Shown piece by piece: positions 43,022 through 52,839 of a stretch of 64,000 bases of DNA. The translations under genes and the position numbers were made by a program. Every line of letters begins with the position of its first letter. Position 1 is the stretch's first letter. The DNA is from Turnera subulata (lineage: Eukaryota > Streptophyta > Magnoliopsida > Malpighiales > Passifloraceae). The stretch spans positions 1-64,000 of the forward strand of contig JAKUCV010007268.1 of assembly GCA_028386065.3 (NCBI GenBank), written 5' to 3'. The notes beneath the pieces are model-generated. The model did not search any database. It saw only the letters and a list, made by a program, of their open reading frames with translations, and was not told the DNA's origin.

Positions 43022-45113
43022 TGATAGTGGCTCTGGAGTGCATCCTGCACGTGCACAGGGTAGTTGTAGTACTCTATCAAGGTCATATCCATAAAGACTG
43101 GGATGAATCTGTCACTCCTTACCTTAGACGAATTAGGCTTGAGACAATTAAACAAAAATGGATTATGGGGTGAGTGCAAATTGAAATTAATTTAAACAAG
43201 AGAATAAAAAGTAATAGTAATATTGAAGTAGGTGAAAATCAGGTTTTGGTGAAATCTTAGGCATCCAGAGATTCACATGTCTTGCCTTTATGCTCTAAAT
43301 TGCTCAACAGAATCATCACAGGCTGGGCCTGTGTGATGCCCTATGTTTAATAAGAAGTCATGAATGGGCTCCTAACCTAAGGTACTACCAACGGCTTTCG
43401 ATCTTATTGATAGTTCTCTAAGCTTCCATCTACTCCTTGTCACTAGAGTAGACGTCCACTTAGAGGTGAAGTTGGTGTTGGTGCTAATTACCCACAGTCT
43501 CTCATTATCTTCTTTCGAACGGCTAGGGAGTGAAGGCTGATTGTTGTTGGTCAAGCTCACTTGGCTTCTCCTTTCGGTCCTTCACCATGCTGCTACTAGA
43601 TTTAAGATAGCCTGCTCAATAATCAATCAAGAATCAGATTAAAAATGGTGTCATTTTCTTGACTATGCTGCAACAGGCTAAGACAGTGCTGAGTCCGTGA
43701 CTGAGCCTTTCGAGAACACAAGGTCAATTACACAGATTGGTTCTTGCAGGCGCTCTCAACCTATACTGAACCCATTTATTTTCACTCACAGGTTCCTCCC
43801 AAAGTTCTCACTCATCCTAATGCTTTCGCATCGGTCAAACTAAGGGGATTAAGAATTGGTGTTGAGGCTAATTCCTCAATTAGTTCCTAATTTCTTTCGA
43901 AACTAAGATCTAAGGGTTGGTTGTTGTTGTTCTAACAACTATGATTTCTCCTTTCGGTCCTTCACCTAGCTACCTATAATCATGTATGGGTTTGATCAAG
44001 ATTCAAACATGGAGCGAGTTTACAACAACCACACAAGAAAAACGGTTAAGAACATAAGAAGAGCAATTTATTGCACTAAGAACAGAGACATGCTTCATCC
44101 CTTCAACCTAAGAGGGGTTGTTTAGTTCATAATCAAGGTTACAAAATCAAAAGAAACTAAGGGTAGCATAATGTTTGAAACCATGCTGGAGGTTAGGGAC
44201 AACACGTTTTCTACTCAGAAAAGGCTGCAGAAACGTGTTTTCCCCTTTTACCTTTTTGTTTCAAAGTTCTGCAGGTTTGTGGGTGTTTTGATTGATGGGT
44301 TATTCGATGCTTGTTCTTCCTTTCTTCTTCTTTTTTATAAGCGCAGATTCTTCTCTTCTTTCTTCTCCCACGTGCTGGAAGGCATGACAATTGGGCAAGT
44401 TGAGTTTCAGTTGCCCATCTTGCTCCTCGAGATAAGGCACCATGTGAGGTGTGCTGAATGGTAAAATCTGCAAATCTGTAGATTTTAGAAGACTTAGGGG
44501 GAGGATAATAGTTCTTTAATTGTTAAATTCTTTAGGTGTAATGATTATCCCCTCTTTCCTATGCTTAAAGTCTTCTGAAACGCTCAGGTCATGATTGCAG
44601 AGTTGAAGATTTTGCAAGTGGTGAGGCTCTGCAAGTGGCTGAGTTTAATATTCCTTTCCTTGCGTTTCTGGTCATCTGTAGATTTCACAGGCTCAGCCTG
44701 TGCTGGGCCTGTGCCTGAGGCTGTGTGCAATCTCTTTTCATTTCTCTCAGCATTTGAATTCAGTTCTTCTTGAGATTGATGTGGTGGCATGATGGCTTTG
44801 TGGATCATGGCAAAGGTGGTGAAATCTATTGGATAACTTGTGATTGGAGGCGGATTCGTGGCTTTTCACTGATTTTGCAATGAACAACAGGCTCGAAACA
44901 GGCTCTTGCTGTGCCAGAGGCTGTTTCATCGAATTCTCCAATAAAATCTCCAAAATTTTTCAAAATGTACCTAGAATCACTAATCATACAGTAAATGATG
45001 GGATTTAAGGGAATATGATGAAATAATGCAAGGCATGGCATATAATCATGGTAAATTAGGAGTGAATACATCTAAAATCATGCCTAAAAACCATGCACAT
45101 TTCATGTGTATCA
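43022..45113 (-). repeat. Athila-like 5' LTR
   Basis: 2092 bp, aligned over its full length with 36187-38279. It carries the same palindromes at 43317 and 44686. Only scattered base changes separate the two LTRs by eye, so the insertion is moderately young. Confidence 0.93.
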
Positions 45114-45310
45114 CATAGGTAGCTCGGGTAACACAAGCATGATATAAAGGCACTCCTAGATATGACCCCAAATCATCAGTAACCTGGAAGCCACTCTAAG
45201 CTCCAAGCATCTCTTTTGCAGAAGAAGAGACATTCAAGAGGGTTTTTTTCTTCATCTAACTCTGAAACACGATCCACTGTTAAAAAAAAATAACAGCCGC
45301 TTGGAATGAT
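45114..45310 (-). mobile_element. LINE ORF2 5' part, split by the Athila-like insertion
   Basis: Read on the minus strand toward the insertion, this gives the RT segment DDLGSYLGVPLYHACVTRAT, which continues in frame across the CATAG target site into YAHLVENVNNRLAGWK at 36181. That continuity shows one LINE interrupted by the LTR element. Upstream of it an in-frame stop and frame changes occur, and similarity fades near 45310, so the LINE is 5'-truncated or too decayed to follow. Confidence 0.8.
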
Positions 45311-45419
45311 CTTAAAACTCGTATTTTTTTTCCAATTTTGTTCATAAATACTCATGTTTTCCCTAGCCATACAAAATAATTTTAAAGTTGATTCTTTCTA
45401 ATCCAGTTTCAACCTCTCG

Positions 45420-46960
45420 ATCTCATAATTTGAGCCTGTTTAACAAAGCCTTGCTTGCAAAGCTATGTTGGGGACTGCTATAATCACCTCATCAACTTTG
45501 GACAAATGTGATCAAAGGTATTTACTTTCTACATGAATTTACTAGAAGCAAAAATTGATAGTATTCTTTCTTTGGCATGGAAAAGTTTGCTTGAAGGTAG
45601 AGATGATCTAATAAAAGGTCTACATTGGAATGTTATGGGAGGCTCACAAATTAGAATTTGGGATGACCTATGGGTGCCAAATCTGATCCATTCAAATTGA
45701 ATTTGGCAAGGCTACTTCAGTGTGACATTAGTGTGGTCAAAGATCTTGTTCAAGATGATAATATATGGAGCTAACGTTCCTTTGGTCGCGTTGGCATCGA
45801 AGTCTTCGGGCCACTGAGGCCACCCGGGTTTAAGTCCAAATGCACACCATTTAATTTAATTAATTTGGGTTAAGATAAGGTATAAGGTATATAGATATGT
45901 ATAAATATAGTACGGATGAGAAGCCTTCATATCCTGTTTTACAGAACTTGAAAAGCAAGATATAAATTACCACTAACAACTCTAGAAGATATAAATTACC
46001 ACTCCTCTTGCTGAGGCATCAAATCCATGATACTCTCATTTGGCATTGAATCCAAATTTTTCTTTGGAGAACTTTCAACACTGCCAACCACAACAAGTTT
46101 TGCACATACAAAATATAAGTGCCAATGATGAATGTCCCCTATGCGGTATGAAGTCGAAAACTGTTCCATCCTCACCACGTAGGGCTTGTTGGCCGGTGAG
46201 TGCTATTGGCTATAAACCATGCGAGGATATCCTAACTGTTATGAAGTTTTGGAGGTCTTAAATGACTAAAAATAGTGAGTATATACCTAGTGTTCAGGAA
46301 CACATTGCCTATTTGCTTTGGGAGATATGTAAGTTAAAAAATGCAGTTGTTTTGGGAAGAGGTACTATTTGTCTAATTAACACTGGAATTAAGACAAGAA
46401 ATTGTCTGAAGAACTGCTTTGGCAACATCAATCAATGCCTCAATCAACAAGATCACAAGAGTCCCAAATCATGGTCTATACCCTAGATAGTTAAAATTCA
46501 ATTCGAAAGCCTCCTTTGTGGAAGCATCCTCTCCTACCAATTTAGAAATTATGATCCAGAATGATGCAAGCATGGTGTTTCACATAGTGCAAAGGTGTGT
46601 CTACACTTGACGGAGAAGCTAAGGGAATGTTGTTGGGTGTTAAGCAAGCGATTCACCTAGGCTTAAAGAAAATGTTGCTCGAAACGAATGTAATGAATTT
46701 TGTAGCCGATTTGAAAAGAAGCAAAGATGCTCAGATTGACTAGGGTATCACATCAATATATAGTTTCCCGTATTCTTCTTTTACGAGGGAGTTTTGAATG
46801 TGTTAGAATAGAGTACAAACGTAAATGGGAGATCTCCTAGTTAAGGATGCTAGACATAGCTTGAGCCTTGGTCTGGGTATTTGTCAATTGCCAAGAATTT
46901 TTCCAATGTAATTAGACTGGATTTGTACTAAATGAATGAAGAGAATACACGTTCAAAAAA
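45420..46960 (+). mobile_element. Second LINE fragment, plus strand, heavily decayed
   Basis: Plus-strand pieces read FNKALLAKLCWGLL, then HQLWTNVIKGIYF, SLAWKSLLEGRDDLIKGLHW and GSQIRIWDDLWVPNL, the C-terminal region of LINE ORF2. After about 45940 come zinc-knuckle-like (NDECPLCGMKSKT) and RNase-H-like remnants (LLGVKQAIHLGLKKMLLETN). It ends in an A-rich stretch near 46955. Every frame has stops. It lies head-to-head with the minus-strand LINE. A tRNA-SINE-like insert with the B box GGGTTTAAGTCC may interrupt it near 45781-45950. Confidence 0.7.
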
Positions 46961-46979
46961 AGAAAACCTCTTTGTCTCA

Positions 46980-47392
46980 TCAATTTTTTTTGGTTGAATA
47001 AAAATTTAGGTTGAGGGGAGGCTCTCCTAGTTCAGGGTCAGGGTAAACCAGTGGCGGACCCAGGAAAATATTTTTAGGGGGGCCAAAAAGATAAAATGAA
47101 CCCAAATTTAATTTCTAATCTCCAAATACCACTAAAATAAGGACCATTTTGTACAAATATATATACTAAAAATAGCTCATAATAAAAATTTTCGGGAGGC
47201 CATGGCACCCACCAGCCCCCCCTTATGTCCACCACTGGGGGTAAACCACCGGGTTCAGCGAGTGCTTACAGTGGTACTTACAGATTATCCACTAGAAGGG
47301 ACGATGCGATTCAAACTCTCAACCTAAAGAAGAAAATGTTGACCGAAACTCAACCAACTAAGCCAGCTCTCAACCTAATAGCATTCAATTTT
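46980..47392 (-). mobile_element. tRNA-derived SINE interrupted by a TIR element
   Basis: Read on the minus strand from 47384: AGAGCTGGCTTAGTTGGTTG with an A box, a degenerate B box (GTTTGAATCGC, about 47306-47316), a GGTGGTTTACCC segment, then after the inserted element a pyrimidine-rich end and an A run (T run 46984-46990). TCAATTTT at 46980-46987 and 47385-47392 is a likely 8-bp target-site duplication. The call is moderate because the B box has decayed. Confidence 0.6.
47041..47246. mobile_element. MITE (hAT- or Mutator-like) inserted in the SINE
   Basis: The ends are CAGTGGCGGACCCAGG (from 47049) and, on the opposite strand, CAGTGGTGGACATAAGGG (to 47237), an imperfect terminal inverted repeat. 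GGGTAAAC flanks it on both sides (47041-47048 and 47239-47246). The ~190-bp body has G and C runs near its ends and no coding capacity. It fits a small non-autonomous DNA transposon. An 8-bp duplication favours hAT; one ambiguous G leaves 9 bp possible. Confidence 0.75.
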
Positions 47393-47687
47393 GTTATTAT
47401 ATTTTCTGGTCCAATTTTCCGTTCGTGCAGTTAGACATATCTAATTCATCTGTCTTTCGTCTTAGAACTCCATACAACCATGTTTCAGTTTGCCCCTCCA
47501 CTTTCCTCCTTGAACCATCATTAGCATTGTGCAAGCAATTAAGTTTAGCGAGGTGAGGTTTTTTTATAGTGCACTTAATACTCAATACATTAGATGTCAG
47601 TAATTAAAAAATAGTGGTTGGGTATGATAATGACGTAATTGTAATCATTTTATTCAATTTTTATTCATATAAAATTGTTAGAGGAAC
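47393..47687. other. Short spacer before element B
   Basis: Unremarkable intergenic DNA up to the TG of the element B LTR. The five bases before the LTR are GGAAC, the expected left copy of its target-site duplication; the right copy is outside the window. Confidence 0.5.
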
Positions 47688-49113
47688 TGAAACACCCCGA
47701 CCCGAATTTACCCAACTCACAGTGATTACCGAACAACAGTGCCGACACGTGGCACAAATAGTAAATACAACAGAAAATCCGGCCCAACGGCCCAATCACA
47801 ATATCATATCTCCTGACCTCGGGAATCTCATTAACAATAGCACAGCGGAAGCATTTATACTCACAATGTAAACATATGCAAAACCCGATGCAGTCTAATG
47901 GATCCGAGTCCTACTTGAGGGTTGCGCAGCAGCTTGCCTCGTACGTTTCTGTATCACAAACAACTCAACCTACGGGATGAAAACCCGCAGGCGAGGGGTG
48001 AGTACGAAGTGCTCACCGACCATCGATAAACAGAGATATGTAGGCAACCGTAATACTGTAAAGAAATCACAGGAAAAACAAAAGCACATCTCAAACAAGA
48101 CTGAGCCAAGGTCAAAAGAATTTCTTTTATTACTACCAATTTTATCTTCTGGGCCCCGTCACTGGACAAGCTAAGGGTCAGACCTGGATATCAACATATT
48201 TCGGGTGCCAGAACAAAACCAAGAGAACCCAGGGATCGACATCCCAAAATAGTAACCCAGGGATAGACATCCCAAAATAGTAACCCAGGGATAGACATCC
48301 CAAATAAATCAACGGGATAGACATCCCAAGCATAGACATGCTTACCACAAGTAACCCAGGTCATGGCCACCACTGAACAGTCTTTACCCATCGAGTCGTA
48401 CCATTACTTTCGTAGTGACATTAAAGTTGTCAACACAACTTCCAATTATCCAATTTCCATTTCCAGTATCCATTATCAATTATCCACGGTCAATAGACCA
48501 ACATCAATCTCGACACAATATCCACATGGTCAATATCACAGCCCAACAATCACAACAACAATAACCACAACAGTCAAATAATCAACAGTGAACATCTCAG
48601 CAATTCAATCAAACAACAAAGCACACAAAGTATTGCAGGCACATATCAAAGGTTATCCATCCTCACCTGATGTGTCTCTGAAACTGCTATCCGGTCAAAC
48701 CTCGATACCCTATATGTATATATAGGAACACAATAATCACTTATAATGCACAACAAAAATGATTATGCATGATACCAGTTTAACTGTTATTAGACGGTTT
48801 ATCTTTTTATTTTACTATCTCCATATCATCTTATTACCAACAGTTCAAACAACTTGGTGGCAATTAATTAAATCCAGCAGTTATATCAAGTATACTTGAT
48901 TTAAATCAAAAACCGAAAACGAGCGTCCAAGCCGATATCCCGGCCATTAGGTCGCTTATGATAAGAAAATACATACATATAAATACGTTATTTAAATCAT
49001 ATATAAGTAATCATATTACTAAGTATATACTTGTTTAGTAGCCAATGATTATAAAATAGTGAAAACGATAAATACGCGAAAATGATATTTGAATATTATA
49101 TTTGATAATAAAC
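47688..49113 (-). repeat. Element B 3' LTR, first segment
   Basis: Matches 63198-64000 closely over the 800 bp available. It contains the conserved leader block (47967-48020) and an array of five mini-hairpins (48232-48343). It is interrupted at 49114 by element A. Confidence 0.88.
48232..48343 (-). repeat. Array of five mini-hairpins in the element B LTR
   Basis: Plus-strand units are GGGATCGACATCCC (48232), GGGATAGACATCCC (48260, 48288, 48314) and AAGCATAGACATGCTT (48328). Spacing is 26-28 bp for the first units. Read in the sense of the element the loops are GTCG or GTCT. The same array recurs at 63741-63856. Confidence 0.9.
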
Positions 49114-49496
49114 TGTAACAGCCCAGGTAAAAATTTCATTTTTACTGGCACTGTTTAAGTTAATTTACAGCAATTTACCATTGAATTTTAATCTTGGGTA
49201 ATTAAATTATGGTAAATCGAGCATTGGATTTCGAAACCGAGCCTTGTCCCACGTTCGGGATTTTTCTGCGGATTTTACAGACCAAAGTTGGAATTTTTCG
49301 GGTCCAGGAATCTTCAGAAAAGTCGGGTTTATCCTTGAGTTAACAGACCAGAAATAAAGATAAGTGGGTATACCGGATATTTTCTGGTCCAGGCGGGGTC
49401 ACACTTCACATGCAGCATAGTAACTGCATAATTGAAGCTCAATTATTCAGCCGCCTCTTCCTGTTATACCTGTGATTAACCAGTTGTTTTTCAGCC

Positions 49497-49503
49497 TATA
49501 AAA
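49497..49503 (+). promoter_or_regulatory. LTR promoter TATA box of element A
   Basis: TATAAAA after CAGCC lies 383 bases into the 5' LTR, with the same sequence at the equivalent place in the 3' LTR (near 56934). Transcription would start near 49530, at the beginning of the CT-rich leader. Confidence 0.65.
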
Positions 49504-50991
49504 TTAATTTTTTTCTTCTGCCTACCCAGTGCACCTCATCGCCTCCATCACCATACTCCTCTTCTTCAATTCCCTCTGCCCAGCTTCTGCCCAGCTCTTC
49601 TGCAACCTTAGAAACCTGTAAAGAAAAAAAAAAAAAACAGCAACACAGACCCACAGCCTACACGCCACTGTTTCACCCATCTTCTTTTTCTTTTCTTTTT
49701 TTTTTCTCCTCCCCGAGCCACCACACACCGGCCGAGAACCACCCACCCGAGGCCACCTCGCCACCATTCCCTCCTTCTCTTTTCCTCCTCCTCTCGCCGG
49801 CCGCCCTCCCTGCAGCTCGCCATCGCTGCCGAGACGAGACGAACCCGACGAGCAGCCCATCGAGTCGTCTCCTTCGTCCCCGTGATAGCCGACCACCGAG
49901 TTGCACACAGCGCCGCCGCCTCCCTTCATTGCCGTCTTGCTCGTAGCCGGCATCCCCGCGTCGCCTGCGCTGTCCTCACGTCGTCGCGCCGCTCGTTCCG
50001 CCCGTCGCCTCGCGTCGCCGGCCGTTGCATCAAGGTGAGCACGACCCGGTTACGTGAGACTTGACCCGTTTCGTGGTAAGGTCGCGACCTGGGTCTGAGC
50101 CTTGGGCCGCGCGGGTTCTGGGCCGGGTGTGGCTTGGGCCTGCTGTGGTCTGGGCTTTGACCTGGGCCTGGTTTTGGGTTTGGGCTAGGTTTTGGATATG
50201 GCTTTGGCACCATTGGCCCAGTCCGGAATTTAATTAAAAAAAAAGAAAAGAAAAGAGAGAATAAAATCTGGAAAAAAATATAATGGAAAGGAAAATTTAT
50301 TTTGGAAAATACTAAAAGGTATATATATCATATAGAAGAAAAATAATAATTTGTAGAAATAATATTTTGGAAAGTACATACTTATGGAATAATTCCGGAA
50401 AGGGCATTATCAAGGTAATAAAATACCGGAATAATATGCGGGTATAGGTATAAGTATAGAATGGTATTTTGGCACTTGAAATAAATGGTGAATGATGATG
50501 ATAATGGAAAATTAACCGAGGGAGTAACCAAGCCGAGTTTATGTTTAATTTTCGGAACACAGTATTAGCATGGCATTAGCATATCATCTTATGTGTGCAT
50601 ATTATTTGATTGATATAGGTGCTGGTAACGAACAGTTTGCTGAGGAACCGGACTTGGAGTCTATTGGACAATTCCATAATTGAGTAATCGGCTAAGGTGA
50701 GGATGGATAACCTTTGTTATGTTGCCTGTAATACTTGTGTGCTTTGTTGTTTGATTGAACTGCTGAATTGTTAATTGTTGGCTGTTTGACTGCTGTTGTT
50801 GGATTATGATATTGAATTTGTTGATGCTATGCTGAGATTGATGTTGAACTTTTGACCGTGGGTAATCGTGAAAAGGTTAGTGGAAATTAGAAATTGATTG
50901 GAGATGATGATATATTTGTCACGTGGAAAGTAGTGGTACGACCCGATGGTTTGAAAATTAATTTTGGGATGCTATGGTCGGTTACTTGGTT

Positions 50992-51128
50992 GGCATGTCG
51001 ATGCCTGTGGTTGGGGTATACCGAATACCCAGTGGTTCGGATATACCGAATATCCGGTTGGCATGTCGATGCCTGAGGTTGGGGTATACCGAATACCCAG
51101 TGGTTTGGATATACCGAATATCCGGTTT
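50992..51128 (+). repeat. Duplicated mini-hairpin array in the element A 5' LTR
   Basis: A ~68-bp unit is present twice. Each unit holds GGCAT-GTCG-ATGCC (50992, 51060), GGGTAT-ACCGA-ATACCC (51014) and GGATAT-ACCGA-ATATCC (51039). The 3' LTR keeps only the first two hairpins (from 58423). Confidence 0.88.
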
Positions 51129-51365
51129 TGGGTTGTTGAACCCGGTATGGTAAGAATGGTATGGTTCTCTTTGACCTAGCATCCGGAATTAATTGATAAC
51201 CTGGTACGATCCTAGCTTGTCTAGCGACGGGGGCCCGGAAAATAAAATTGGAAATTATGTTAAATATTCTTTTGGTCTTGGCTAAGTCTTATTTGAGATG
51301 TGCTGTTGATTTGCTTGTGTTTGCTTTACTGTATTACGATTGCTTGCATATCACTGTTTATCCTT

Positions 51366-51420
51366 CGTCGGTGAGCACTTCGGACTCACCCCTCGCCTGC
51401 GGGGTTTCATCCCGTAGGTT
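51366..51420 (+). promoter_or_regulatory. Strongly conserved structured block in the LTR leader
   Basis: The block contains two potential stems: GGTGAG / CTCACC with a 9-base loop, and CGGG / CCCG around TTTCAT. It recurs at 58638-58692 and, on the opposite strand, at 47967-48020 and 63477-63530 in element B with only a few changes. Flanking LTR sequence is far less alike. Confidence 0.75.
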
Positions 51421-51780
51421 AAGTTGTTTCGTAGTTCAGGTACGACATTCGATGGCTGCTGCTTTCTTCTCCACCTGACTCCGGATCCATACCTCCGCTG
51501 CATGTGCATATAAGTCATCCGCTGCTGTGTTATATATGTTGTTGTGTTGCTGCTTTCCTATTTGGCTTATGATGATGTTTATACTGGATATGCTGCTGCT
51601 GTTGGGCTAGTGTGTGATTTGAATAATGGTCCCCGTATATGGGTGACGGATGATGTTTCTGTTGTATTTGGATTTACAGTGTAGTATTTTGACTGCGATG
51701 TACTATTTGTTCTATCAATAAGAATAGTTTCGGCACGTGTTTACTGTGTTACGGTAAATACGGGTCGGGGCGCTTCAGTT

Positions 51781-51792
51781 TGGTAGCGGAGC
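51781..51792 (+). promoter_or_regulatory. Primer binding site of element A, tRNA-Met type
   Basis: TGGTAGCGGAGC starts 3 bp after the 5' LTR. It differs from TGGTATCAGAGC at two positions. Confidence 0.8.
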
Positions 51793-51899
51793 AGGCAGTA
51801 GGTCATTAGGGACATGATTCTGATTGCATGATTGCTTGTTTGTGGATAAGAATTGTCATGATATGATATGCACACATATACATTCTCATATAGGTACGA

Positions 51900-52828
51900 A
51901 TGGATCCGATTGGAGGGAATCAACATGCTGGAGTTCACCTAGATGACGATCAGGTATCGGTGGATCAACCGCAGCAAGTTGCGGGAGGTCCAGAACACCC
52001 TACGAATGTCCCTTTGGGAGACCCTACGCAGATGTTAAACGTGGTAACTCAGATTCTGCAAAGGCAAGATGCTAGAGATGCCCGTATCGATGCTGTGGTA
52101 GCTCGGGAACAGGAAAACTAGGGACCTGTTGAGGATCCAGTGTATATGAAGCTAGAAAAGCTTGGGGCTAAGGTTTTCACTGGTGTCACTACACCGATGC
52201 TGATCGGTAGCTCAGACAGATGAACAGGGTTATGCTGAGGTTGACATGCAGGAATGACAGGTGGGCCAGATACGCCGCTGCCATGTTCCGAGGCGATGCT
52301 GTTGATTGGTGGGAGTCTACCACCAGGGATTTGCCGACGGGTATCACTATGCCGTGGAATCAGTTCATGAGCATGTTCCGAAGGAAGTTTGTTTCTGAGG
52401 CATACCATGATCAGCTGAGACGAGAGTTTCTGGGACTGCGACAGGGACCAGATCAAACGGTCAATGATTATGAGATCAAGTTCAACCACTTGTCCATCTA
52501 TGCTAGTGAGTTTGTAGCTACTCCGGAGGCCAGATGTAAACATTTCTGGGATGGTCTTCGATCTGGTATCCAGACAGTCATGGGGTGCAAGGTCTATGAG
52601 ACTTACCAGGACATGCTGACAGATGCCCTGAGAGCTGAGATTATTTGGTTGGGTAATGAGAGGGAGCAACATGAGATCCGTAAGAGGCAAGCTGCACAGA
52701 GTTCTGGGGGACAGAACAAGAGGTTCCAGACACCTGCTAACCGATCAGGGTATGGACAGACCCGCTCTATGCCAGTGAGTCAGGGACATGGATGGAACAA
52801 CAATACCTACAACCGAGGCAGTTCTTAG
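51900..52828 (+). pseudogene. Element A gag, broken
   Basis: The N-terminal frame starts at ATG 51900 and stops at 52119 (TAG). The gag domain continues in another frame from about 52220: CRNDRWARYAAAMFRGDAVD, WNQFMSMFRRKFVSEAYHDQ, LRREFLGLRQGPDQTVNDYE and ARCKHFWDGLRSGIQTVMG. It ends at a TAG at 52826. The zinc knuckle just after ([15 protein letters not shown], from about 52889) has lost its histidine. Gag would form the particle and bind the element's RNA. At least one frameshift and two stops disable it. Confidence 0.9.
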
Positions 52829-52839
52829 ACTCAGTCTGG

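Larger units (their letters stand above)
36182..45118 (-). mobile_element. Complete Athila-like Ty3/gypsy retrotransposon encoding only gag and protease
   Basis: LTRs at 36187-38279 and 43022-45113 (2093 and 2092 bp) have TG...CA ends. A perfect 5-bp target-site duplication, CATAG, lies at 36182-36186 and 45114-45118. The primer site inside the 5' LTR (minus-strand TGGCGTCGTTGCTGGGGA, 42998-43015) matches the tRNA-Asp type used by Athila elements. The polypurine tract (minus-strand TTTGGGGTATT) abuts the 3' LTR. The interior encodes gag and an aspartic protease, then 2.3 kb without any reverse transcriptase, RNase H or integrase. The element is therefore non-autonomous and would need proteins from a relative. 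Confidence 0.93.
49114..51777 (+). repeat. Element A 5' LTR
   Basis: 2664 bp with a TATA box (TATAAAA, 49497-49503), a CT-rich leader, a hairpin array (50992-51073) and the conserved leader block (51366-51420). It is about 165 bp longer than the 3' LTR because it keeps a duplicated hairpin region that the partner lacks. Frames inside the GC-rich leader are repeated in both LTRs and are not genes. Confidence 0.95.

Noticed and set aside
44171..44464. 97-codon frame in the Athila-like LTR
   Set aside because: The matching place in the other LTR (about 37340-37640) does not keep the frame, and there is no domain.
48232..48343. CRISPR-like regularly spaced repeats
   Set aside because: The spacers are not unique, the setting is a plant LTR, and the copies are hairpins duplicated in the other LTR.
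49522..50213. Several overlapping frames on both strands
   Set aside because: They lie in the GC-rich leader of the element A LTR and recur at the same place in the other LTR, so composition and repetition explain them.
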